From positions 9,052,001 to 9,116,000 of the forward strand of contig NZ_JADBEM010000001.1 of assembly GCF_014873875.1 (NCBI RefSeq): 64,000 nt of DNA. The letters run 5' to 3'. Position 1 is the first letter of the stretch. Every line of letters begins with the position of its first letter. Source of the stretch: Actinopolymorpha pittospori (GTDB lineage: Bacteria > Actinomycetota > Actinomycetes > Propionibacteriales > Actinopolymorphaceae). Position numbers and translations under genes: made by a program. The notes beneath the pieces are model-generated. The model saw only the letters and a program-made list of their open reading frames with translations, was not told where the DNA came from and did no database searches. Shown one piece after another: positions 57,034 through 64,000 of this stretch.

Positions 57034-57972
57034 CTAGTTCCGGGCGAGCGAGGAGAGGGCGATCCGCAACCGTACGTCGAAGTCGTCGGGGTAGGTGTGT
57101 CCGAGGCCTGGTACGACGTCCAGCCGGCAGGCAAGCCCGGCTTGACGCAGACTCTCGTACGTCGCCTGGGCACCCTCCCCCACGTCGTCGTCCTTCTCCC
57201 CGAGCAGGATCACGCCGGGCACGCCGCGGTCCGCACCGGCACGCACCAGGGCGGGGTCGAGGTCCGTCGGGAACACCGCCGGCGCCACCGCGACGAAGCC
57301 CACGGGGGTTCCGGGCGATCCGGCGAGTGCCCAGCGCATCGCCGGCCGGGCGCCCGCGGAGAAGCCGCCGGTCACGAGCGGAAGGTCCCGGTCCGCGGCG
57401 TCGAGGCCGGCGACGGCGGTCGCGATGTCGCGGGCGGCGACTTCGGGATCAGGCCACGAACGGTAGGTCGGGGTGTTGCGCTGGCTGGAGTCCACCGCGA
57501 GGAGAACACAACCGGCGTCGAGGGCCGCCGCCCACTCGGTGGCGGCGTCCTCCGCCTCCTCCCCCGCTCCGTGCAGGGTGACCAGCAGACCGTGCGGTTC
57601 CCCCTCCGGCCGGCGTAGGAGGGGCGGTCTCGTGGTGTCGGCCGCGGCGTCCGCACGGGCCTGGGACTCCCGGACGAAGTCCGCGAAACCCTCGATCCCG
57701 GCCAGGTCGGCGAGGTCGTCGTCCTCGAGCAGGATCCGGCGGTGCCACCACGCGCCGGCGGCGAAGGCCGCGCGCAGTTCCTCGTAGGCCTCCTCCGGCC
57801 GGCCACCGAGGGCCAGCAGGCAGGCGGCGAGGTGGGCGAGGTCCGCCCGCCAGGCCGGCAGGTCCGGCATCGCCGCACGAGCCAACGCGACGCCCTCGGT
57901 GTGGTCGCCCCGCAGGTAGGCCTCAGTGATCTCATCGGCGACCGTCTCGTAGCGGGCCCGTTCCTCACGCAC
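57034..57972 (-). CDS. Alpha/beta hydrolase with N-terminal TPR-like region
   Basis: A 312-residue protein. Residues 1-110 are helical and TPR-like (AYLRGDHTEGVALARAAMPDLPAWRADLAHLAACLLALGGRPEEAYEEL). The hydrolase domain has GLLVTLHGAGEEA, nucleophile elbow GGFSAGARPA (Ser about 200), the acid in LLGEKDDDV and the catalytic His in GLGHTYP. It resembles carboxylesterase/phospholipase-type hydrolases; the substrate is unknown. The start is GTG with GGAGAG upstream. Confidence 0.78.
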   Translation of the reverse strand: MREERARYETVADEITEAYLRGDHTEGVALARAAMPDLPAWRADLAHLAACLLALGGRPEEAYEELRAAFAAGAWWHRRILLEDDDLADLAGIEGFADFVRESQARADAAADTTRPPLLRRPEGEPHGLLVTLHGAGEEAEDAATEWAAALDAGCVLLAVDSSQRNTPTYRSWPDPEVAARDIATAVAGLDAADRDLPLVTGGFSAGARPAMRWALAGSPGTPVGFVAVAPAVFPTDLDPALVRAGADRGVPGVILLGEKDDDVGEGAQATYESLRQAGLACRLDVVPGLGHTYPDDFDVRLRIALSSLARN

Positions 57973-58091
57973 GCGTTCTGCTCACTCTCCTGTGACGTCC
58001 GGCTCGTCAGGGTGTCGAGTCGGCCCCGTCGAGTATCGAGCAGACCCACGATGGCGGCCGCCGCGGGACGCCACAACAGGTTTTCGCGTCG

Positions 58092-59207
58092 TCAGCCCAG
58101 AGCCTCGCGGGCCAGTCCCAGCAGGAAGACGGCGCAGGCGGCCCAGAACGGCGCCGCGTCCTCGACCGGGCGGCCGTTCATCATCGGCCGTCCCGCCGTC
58201 GCCGTCGTGAGGAACGCGGGCACCAGCCAGCCGTACTTCGCGGCCGCACCAGCGGCGACGGCGCGGCGCACGTCCGCCCGAGGCAGACCCCGCCCCGCCG
58301 CGGCGAGTCCGTCGGCGTACCCGGCCACGAGCGTCTCGAAGAGTTCGGGCAGCACCGTCGGAGGCAGGTGGAAGTCGGCCACCGCGTCGACGAGGAGGGT
58401 GCCGAGGTCCTCACCGAGCGCACCCACCCCGGCGAACGCCCAGTCGATCGCGACGGTGTCGCCGTCGACGTCGAAGAGGTTGCGCGGGTGGAAGTCCAAC
58501 TGGCACAGCGTTCGCGGATACCCCGCGAGGACGTCGAGCAGCCCGCCCCGCACGTCCCACAGCGCGGCGAACTCCGCGGCCCGCCGGACCGGGAGCACCG
58601 CCCGGACGAACGGATGCCGCCACGCGTCCACGTCGTCGAGGATCGCGGACACCCCGGCTCGGCGTTCGACGTAGAGGCGGAGCCAACCACGACTCAGCCA
58701 CGGCGTCAGCAGGTCCGGCGACTCCGCGAGGGCGCCCTGCATCCGGCCGAGATGCGCGGCCGCGAGTCGGTAGCGCGGGAGCGCCCAGCCCGATCCCGGG
58801 TCGCCCTCGACGTCCTCCATCCAGACGGCGACGCTGCCGTCCCGGCGTTCCTGGACGCCGTAGGGGCGCGGCGCCCGGAGGCCACCGCGCAGACTCGCGA
58901 GCAGTGGGTGTTCGAACGCGTCCGCCTCGCGCCGCCAGTAGAACGGGTGCACCGGGTCGCGGTCGGAGCCCCAGACCGCGCCGTCGTGGTCGGCGTGGCC
59001 GACCACCTTGACGACGCTGGACCAGTCGCTGCCGCGCTGCCGCCAGATGCCGACCGTGGCGAGGCCGGGCACGTTGGAGCGGGCAACCAACTCGACCTGC
59101 CCGCTCCGTACCTCCTCGACCCCACGGCCCAGCGCCGCCGCCACGCACTCCGGCACCTCCGCCGGGTGCGGATCGGACGCGTGCCAGGGACGACCCGTCG
59201 ACTCCAC
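58092..59207 (-). CDS. Phosphotransferase (aminoglycoside phosphotransferase-like)
   Basis: A 371-residue kinase-fold protein. The catalytic motif reads CQLDFHPRNLF (about 238-248), with Asp and Asn of the Brenner box but Leu in place of the usual first His, and the metal-binding AIDWAFAGVG follows. VAVWMEDVEGDPG is the hinge region. Substrate unknown. It lies 63 nt downstream of rhmD on the same strand, so it could belong to the rhamnose operon, though a weak -10-like CAGACT before its GTG start suggests its own promoter. Confidence 0.72.
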   Translation of the reverse strand: MESTGRPWHASDPHPAEVPECVAAALGRGVEEVRSGQVELVARSNVPGLATVGIWRQRGSDWSSVVKVVGHADHDGAVWGSDRDPVHPFYWRREADAFEHPLLASLRGGLRAPRPYGVQERRDGSVAVWMEDVEGDPGSGWALPRYRLAAAHLGRMQGALAESPDLLTPWLSRGWLRLYVERRAGVSAILDDVDAWRHPFVRAVLPVRRAAEFAALWDVRGGLLDVLAGYPRTLCQLDFHPRNLFDVDGDTVAIDWAFAGVGALGEDLGTLLVDAVADFHLPPTVLPELFETLVAGYADGLAAAGRGLPRADVRRAVAAGAAAKYGWLVPAFLTTATAGRPMMNGRPVEDAAPFWAACAVFLLGLAREALG

Positions 59208-59270
59208 GACGGACAGTCTGCCGCGTCCCCGACTCAGTGCGTGCCCAGTGTGTGGAGGGCCCGTGGGTGC

Positions 59271-60449
59271 TCAGTGTGTGTAGGGCCGGTGCAAGTCGCA
59301 CTCCGGGTTCAGCCGTACGCCGAAGCCGGGTGTCTCGGGCAACCGGAGCCGCCCGCCCTCCGGCACCGGCTCGTCCAGCAGCAGCGGATGGAACATCGGC
59401 ACGATCTCACTCGCCTGCGGATGCATCATCAGGAACTCCGAGAACGGGCTGTTCCGACGGGTGATCACGAAGTGGTAGGAGTACACGCTCGACCCGTGCG
59501 GGACCACCGGCACGCCGTGCGCGTCCGCGAGCGCCGCGATCTTGGTCAGCTCGGTGATGCCGCCACACCAGTTGACGTCCGGCTGGATCATGTCGGCGCA
59601 CCCCATCTCGAGGAGCAACCGGAAACCGAACCGGGTCCATTCGTGCTCTCCGGTGCTCACCCAGGTGCCGGTGGGTACGCGGCGCCGGAGTTCGGCGTAG
59701 CCCCAGTAGTCGTCGGGCGGGAGAGGCTCCTCGATCCACTTCAACCCGAACTCCGCCGAATCCCGCGCGAGCCGGGTGGCGTAGTCGAGATCGAGCGACA
59801 TCCAGCAGTCCCAGCTGAGGAAGAAGTCCTCGCTCACGCGTTCGCGCATCGAGGCGAGCTTGTCGAGATTGGCCCGCATCCCCTCAGGGCCCTCGGCCGG
59901 GCCGTGCTGCAGGGGCAGCTTGCCACCGATGAAGCCGAGCTTCTCGGCGAGGTCCGGGCGCGCACCGGTCGCGTAGAAGACCAACTCGTCCTGGACGGGA
60001 CCGCCGAGCAGGGCGTAGACCGGCTCCTGGCGGATCTTGCCGAGCAGGTCGTACAACGCGAGGTCGACCGCGCTCAGGCAGTTGACCACGAGGCCCTTGC
60101 GGCCATAGAAGAGGGTCGAGGAGTACATCTGGTCCCAGATCTTCTCGATCGAGGTGACCGGGGCGCCCTCGACGAACCTCGCCAGGTGCTTCTCCACGAT
60201 GTACGCGCCCGGCTCGCCTGCCGTCGTGGTGGCGAAGCCGACCGTCCCGTCCTCCGCCTCGATCTCGACCACCAGGGTGCCGAGCACGTTGAGGCCGAAC
60301 TTCTGCCGGCTCGCGCGGTACTCGGGGTAGCGCGCCATCGGGGTGGCGATGTGGTCGTCGATCCAGTGCTGCCCACCCTGGTCGTGATAGTCCGCGCCAC
60401 CACCACGGACGACGTACGCCCGCACCTCGCGAATCCTCGGCATCGCCAT
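59271..60449 (-). CDS. rhmD: L-rhamnonate dehydratase (enolase superfamily)
   Basis: A 392-residue enzyme that dehydrates L-rhamnonate to 2-keto-3-deoxy-L-rhamnonate in non-phosphorylated rhamnose breakdown. I recognise the RhmD pattern: HWIDDHIATPMARYPEYRASR near the N-terminus, TTTAGEPGAYIVEKHLARF, metal ligands in SWDCWM, WIEEPLPPDDYWGY and STGEHEWTRFGF, and the catalytic His region VVPHGSSVYSYHF. A GGAGGA ribosome binding site precedes the ATG, which overlaps the stop of the upstream rhamnosidase gene (TGATG). Confidence 0.92.
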   Translation of the reverse strand: MAMPRIREVRAYVVRGGGADYHDQGGQHWIDDHIATPMARYPEYRASRQKFGLNVLGTLVVEIEAEDGTVGFATTTAGEPGAYIVEKHLARFVEGAPVTSIEKIWDQMYSSTLFYGRKGLVVNCLSAVDLALYDLLGKIRQEPVYALLGGPVQDELVFYATGARPDLAEKLGFIGGKLPLQHGPAEGPEGMRANLDKLASMRERVSEDFFLSWDCWMSLDLDYATRLARDSAEFGLKWIEEPLPPDDYWGYAELRRRVPTGTWVSTGEHEWTRFGFRLLLEMGCADMIQPDVNWCGGITELTKIAALADAHGVPVVPHGSSVYSYHFVITRRNSPFSEFLMMHPQASEIVPMFHPLLLDEPVPEGGRLRLPETPGFGVRLNPECDLHRPYTH

Positions 60450-63400
60450 CAGGTCGGTCCTCCTCTTCGGTCGGGTCTTTCGGTCGGATGGTCTTGGACC
60501 GTCTCGTCCGGTCCTGGCACCTCGCGCTCGACGACCAGGCGGACCGGGCCGAACAGGCCGGAACGCCGCTGGCCGGCGAACACCGCCATCGTGGGCGAGG
60601 CGTCGTCGAGGTAGGGCGCGAGCGTGTTGAAGACGCTCACCTCGACGTCGTTGCGGCCGGCTCGCAGCAGACCGGTGAGGTCGAAGCGGTACGGCGACCA
60701 GATCCGCACCCCGGCCGGCGATCCGTTCACCGTCACCTCGGCGGTACCGCGCACCGAACCGAGGTCGAGGACGGCCCTACCGGGCACCTCGGCGCCGGTA
60801 CCGGTGTCAACCTCGACCTGACGCCGGTAACGCACGCCACCGGAGTGCGAACCCAGCCCGGCATCGGCCCACGGGCCGAGCGCGAGAGGTCCCTCGTCGC
60901 ACTCGAACACCAGGGGACCGTTCCACAACGCGCCCGCCACCCGGCCGTCGACGGGTTCGACCCGGACGGCGAGCACCCGCCGCCCGTCCGCCGGGTTCAC
61001 AGGCTCGTGGGCGGACGTGGTGCTCCTCGGATCTCCTGGTGGGAACACAATCCGGCCGTGCGTGACGGCGACCGGCACACCGTCAACCCACGCTTGCACC
61101 GCCCCGGTGGCGACGGGCAGGGACGCCGACGTCGCGCCCGGTGGAACGACGAGGCGGAACCACTCGGGTGGCTTCGACTGCCCAGGGCGCGCCTCCGGAA
61201 CGACGTCGAGCACGCCGCCACCGGCCGCGGCCGGCTCCAGCCAGGCCGCCGCGGACAACGGATGCGGCCGCGGCCGCAGCAGCGAGAACCGCGGATCGTA
61301 GGCGTGCGTGCGCCGCGGCGCGGCCGGCACCGGCACACCGTCTCTGGCGAACGTCCACGAAGCACCGGTGACGAAGGTCGTCGCCGTACCGTCGAAGTCC
61401 TCCACCAGCGCGTCGACGAGGACGGCAAGGGGCTTGCCGATGTCGGTGAACCGGACCTCGATGATGTTGTCGCCGGTCGCGAGGTGACGCGTCACGTCGT
61501 AGGGCAGCACCCGCGTCTGGCCGCCGTAGGGTTCGAAGGCACCCTGGGTCGCGACCTCCTGCCCGTTGACGACGAGTCGCGCCGGCCCGTCCGTACCGAG
61601 CTGGAGGAGGGCGCGCGCGGGGTCCCGCACCAACGGAAGGACGCCTCGTGCGAGAAGTTCGGTGCCACGCACCGAACCGTCCCCGGGGACCAGCCACTCC
61701 GGTCGCGCGAACGCCGGCGCGTCCGCCGTCAGTGCCCAGTACCCCCGCAAGGCGTCCTTGCGCTCGGCGGTCACCCGGACCTCGAGCAGGTTCGCGCCGG
61801 TCCGGGTGCGGACCGGCTCCAGGCGCAGGTAGCCGCCCCGGTCGGCGCCGAGTTCGACACCGTTCCACCACACCTGGGTGCGCCCGCCGGCGGCGATCGC
61901 CAGGGTGAGATCGCGTTCCTCGTGGGCGGGGAGGCTGGTCCGGAGTACGACGACCTGCCCGGGCTCCACACCGTCCACGTGCCAGAACTCCTCCGGCACC
62001 CGCCCCTTGGGGCCCAGCATCCGGGTCTGGAAGGGGTCCTTCTCGATGCCGTGGGACAGCGAGTAGCGCAGTGGATGCCAGCGGGTCCCCTCCAACGGCC
62101 CGTGCAAGGGTCGGGTCAGCGGTCCGGCATGGTCGGCGGGAAGGGGCTCCGGCACGTCGGCCGGCGCCAGCGGATCGGTCCGCCAGCCGAAGGTGCCCTG
62201 CCCCACCAGGACCTCCTCCCACGGCGCCTCGTCAAGGTCGACTTGCTCCCAGTGGTCCGCGGTGCCGTCCACGTCGACCCGGTGGCGCACCCGCCATTGC
62301 TGGACGGGGAACGCCCCCTCCGCCGCCGGCAGGGCGAAGTCGCCGTGTCGGTTGTTCATCGTGGGGAGCACCTGTGCCGTCCAGGGGCCGTCGAGCGTGA
62401 TCTCCCAGGTCCGCCGGTCGGGGTCCGGATCGCGGACGACTCCCGCCGGGTCTCCCGACCGGACCGGAGCGTCTCGCCACACCAGGATCGCGGCCGGGGC
62501 CTGGTCGAAGCGGACGGTGACCTCGGCCGTGCCGGCGTCGGCGCCCTCGCCGACCACCCGCACCGGCGCCGCCCGGGTCGTTCCGGTCAGCGGATCCCAC
62601 TGCTCCACGTCGCTGACCCGACCACCGTCGGCGATCCGTACGACGACCCGCGACCGGTACCGCGACGGGTCGAAGTCGTACCCCTTCTCCCGCGGCCCGG
62701 AGAACCAGTTGACCCCCTTGGCGAGCATCGGCTGCGCGGTCGCCCACCCCAGTGGCGCGGCGGGCACCAACAGGACGTTGCGGTCGCCGACCCGACGCAG
62801 CAACACGGGACCGTCCGCGTCGACGCCGCGACCGAGTGGTTCCAGCGCTGCCGGCAGGTCCTCGACGGTGGGGACGTACACCGCCGTCCCCTCCTCGACC
62901 AACGCGGCGAGCGTGCGTACGGCGGCCGCGCCCTCGGCGCTTCCCTCCGCGGCCCGCACCGGCCGGTCGCCCACGACGACCAGCAGCCCACCCTGGCCAC
63001 AGAAGTCCACCAGCTTCGCGGCGGTCGCCCCCTCCAGCACGCTGGCGCTCGGCACCACCACGGCCCGGTAGGACTCGCCGCGGGTGTGCAACGCACCGCC
63101 TCGGACCTCCGAGGTCGCCACCGTGTCGTCGTCGAGGACGTCGAAGTCGCGGTGCGCCCGGTCGAGCACGCCCGGGTGCGTGTCGAACCACACCATCCGA
63201 CCGACGATCTCGACGTACGTGCGACTCGCCCGCCGCGCCGGCTGCGAACGACTCGTCAACAGCGTGCCCGCCCGCACTGTCGCGGACGGGAACAGGACGC
63301 CGACGTCGCAGCGGTGCTCGCCCCGCGTCAGCAGCCAGCACAGCCGGCTCACCGTGTCGGCGAAGTACCTGTAGTGCGGCCAGTACGGCTGCCGCCAGCA

Positions 63401-64000
63401 GGTGCTCGGCGGCGCCCACTCCCACCAGCCACCGCGCGTCGAGTAGTAGACGGCGTGCGGGTTGTAGAGGGTGGCGCCGGCCAGCAGCCACGGCATCAGC
63501 CAGTCGAAGGTCTCCTCCAGCGTGCCGCCCCATCCGCTGCTGTGGAACGACTCGATCCAGGTACGCGGTCTGCCGTAGTGGTGGGCGAGCGAGCTGTGGA
63601 TCTTCGCCTCGCCGTGGTGGTCGCTGCCAGGGGCGCTGAACCACCGGTGCGTGCGGGGGTAGTCGGCGTACTGCCAGGTGGAGCCGAGTGGATCGCCGGC
63701 CCGCGACGGGCTCTGCTGGTCGACGCCGACGACCAGGCCGTGGCGTTCGTGCCAGGCGTGCAGCGGCCCGAAGAACGCCTCCTCGGCCAGCACCCCGCGG
63801 ACTCGCTGGTAGTCGGAGCGGACCCGCTCGGAGTCTGGCCCCCAGTCCTCCCACAGGGCCGCGATGCGGTCCTCGATCCGGTAGTCGTGCCGCTGCGCGA
63901 ACTCCGCCGCGAACCCCGGGCTCCACGTGGGCAGGTTGGGCAGCTCGTCCTGGAAGGATCCGGCGATCACCGAACCGAGGTAGGTTCCGAGCCGGTGCTC
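60449..64000 (-). CDS. Large glycoside hydrolase, GH106 alpha-L-rhamnosidase type (5' end outside window)
   Basis: At least 1183 residues; the frame is open to the right edge, so the N-terminus is missing. The visible start GSFQDELPNLPTWSPGFAAEFAQRHDY and WFSAPGSDHHGEAKIHSSLAHHYGRPRTWIESFHSSGWGG match the catalytic TIM-barrel of GH106-type hydrolases. Several beta-sandwich, carbohydrate-binding-like domains follow, the last ending with RSGLFGPVRLVVERE. It would release L-rhamnose from pectin (rhamnogalacturonan) or glycosides. The immediate coupling to rhmD supports a rhamnose role. No signal peptide can be judged. Confidence 0.82.
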   Translation of the reverse strand, partial: EHRLGTYLGSVIAGSFQDELPNLPTWSPGFAAEFAQRHDYRIEDRIAALWEDWGPDSERVRSDYQRVRGVLAEEAFFGPLHAWHERHGLVVGVDQQSPSRAGDPLGSTWQYADYPRTHRWFSAPGSDHHGEAKIHSSLAHHYGRPRTWIESFHSSGWGGTLEETFDWLMPWLLAGATLYNPHAVYYSTRGGWWEWAPPSTCWRQPYWPHYRYFADTVSRLCWLLTRGEHRCDVGVLFPSATVRAGTLLTSRSQPARRASRTYVEIVGRMVWFDTHPGVLDRAHRDFDVLDDDTVATSEVRGGALHTRGESYRAVVVPSASVLEGATAAKLVDFCGQGGLLVVVGDRPVRAAEGSAEGAAAVRTLAALVEEGTAVYVPTVEDLPAALEPLGRGVDADGPVLLRRVGDRNVLLVPAAPLGWATAQPMLAKGVNWFSGPREKGYDFDPSRYRSRVVVRIADGGRVSDVEQWDPLTGTTRAAPVRVVGEGADAGTAEVTVRFDQAPAAILVWRDAPVRSGDPAGVVRDPDPDRRTWEITLDGPWTAQVLPTMNNRHGDFALPAAEGAFPVQQWRVRHRVDVDGTADHWEQVDLDEAPWEEVLVGQGTFGWRTDPLAPADVPEPLPADHAGPLTRPLHGPLEGTRWHPLRYSLSHGIEKDPFQTRMLGPKGRVPEEFWHVDGVEPGQVVVLRTSLPAHEERDLTLAIAAGGRTQVWWNGVELGADRGGYLRLEPVRTRTGANLLEVRVTAERKDALRGYWALTADAPAFARPEWLVPGDGSVRGTELLARGVLPLVRDPARALLQLGTDGPARLVVNGQEVATQGAFEPYGGQTRVLPYDVTRHLATGDNIIEVRFTDIGKPLAVLVDALVEDFDGTATTFVTGASWTFARDGVPVPAAPRRTHAYDPRFSLLRPRPHPLSAAAWLEPAAAGGGVLDVVPEARPGQSKPPEWFRLVVPPGATSASLPVATGAVQAWVDGVPVAVTHGRIVFPPGDPRSTTSAHEPVNPADGRRVLAVRVEPVDGRVAGALWNGPLVFECDEGPLALGPWADAGLGSHSGGVRYRRQVEVDTGTGAEVPGRAVLDLGSVRGTAEVTVNGSPAGVRIWSPYRFDLTGLLRAGRNDVEVSVFNTLAPYLDDASPTMAVFAGQRRSGLFGPVRLVVEREVPGPDETVQDHPTERPDRRGGPT

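Noticed and set aside
59246-59287. Imperfect direct repeat CCCAGTGTGTGGAGGGCC / CTCAGTGTGTGTAGGGCC at the rhmD stop.
   Set aside because: Only two copies with mismatches; likely a small local duplication with no evident role.

Overview
The window is very GC-rich (roughly 70-75% in ordinary genes) and reads as a free-living actinobacterium. Supporting signs are many GTG starts, a -10 hexamer placed 6-7 nt before start codons (leaderless mRNAs), an Sdh1-type succinate dehydrogenase, an F420-type oxidoreductase, a DUF6542 gene beside ispH, an LpqY-SugABC importer and Tat/lipoprotein solute-binding proteins. Sugar importers, an alpha-L-rhamnosidase and a rhamnonate dehydratase suggest a soil or plant-litter saprophyte. 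No rRNA, tRNA, CRISPR array, insertion sequence or prophage is visible.

Layout. 1-7.3 kb: the end of an S9 peptidase, a GxGYxYP secreted protein and the sdhCAB operon. 7.4-10.1 kb: an accessory block on the minus strand with a WXG100-like small protein, a membrane-spanning protein with a putative C-terminal nuclease toxin domain, a pentapeptide-repeat protein (likely immunity), a decayed copy of the immunity gene tail, and a YbaB/EbfC-like gene. 10.2-14.6 kb: pterin dehydratase, an F420-type oxidoreductase and a CUT1 sugar importer with no ATPase. 14.8-16.6 kb: a frameshifted gene beside its intact paralogue, then a flavoprotein. 16.6-26.9 kb: ychF, rmuC, a DUF6542 protein, ispH, xseA, xseB, glpX, a DUF1707 protein and a spermidine-synthase-like methyltransferase. 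27-34.7 kb: two different citrate synthases flanking a DUF2156 protein, then fumarase, a DUF402 protein and a kinase-like phosphotransferase. 34.8-41.3 kb: a membrane protein with a multicopper oxidase, and a trehalose-type importer (lpqY-sugABC). 41.6-50.5 kb: a lytic transglycosylase-like protein, PIN-PhoH ATPase, a Z-isoprenyl diphosphate synthase, an MBL-fold protein, a Trm11-like methyltransferase and a YyaL/DUF255 protein. 50.6-52.8 kb: a two-gene restriction-modification system. 52.9-55.9 kb: the csoR-copZ-copA copper operon. 56-57 kb: hxlR divergent from a frameshifted SnoaL-like gene. 57-64 kb: an alpha/beta hydrolase, another phosphotransferase, and rhmD coupled to a large GH106-type rhamnosidase that runs off the right edge.

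How it fits together. Sdh, fumarase and two citrate synthases give a TCA-cycle theme. The importers and rhamnose genes supply carbon. glpX points to gluconeogenesis. The most interesting accessory material is the 7.9-10.1 kb toxin-immunity module with an immunity-gene remnant. Next come the restriction-modification pair whose methylase has an unusual catalytic motif, and a set of in-frame 15/18/21-bp tandem repeats in otherwise unrelated genes.
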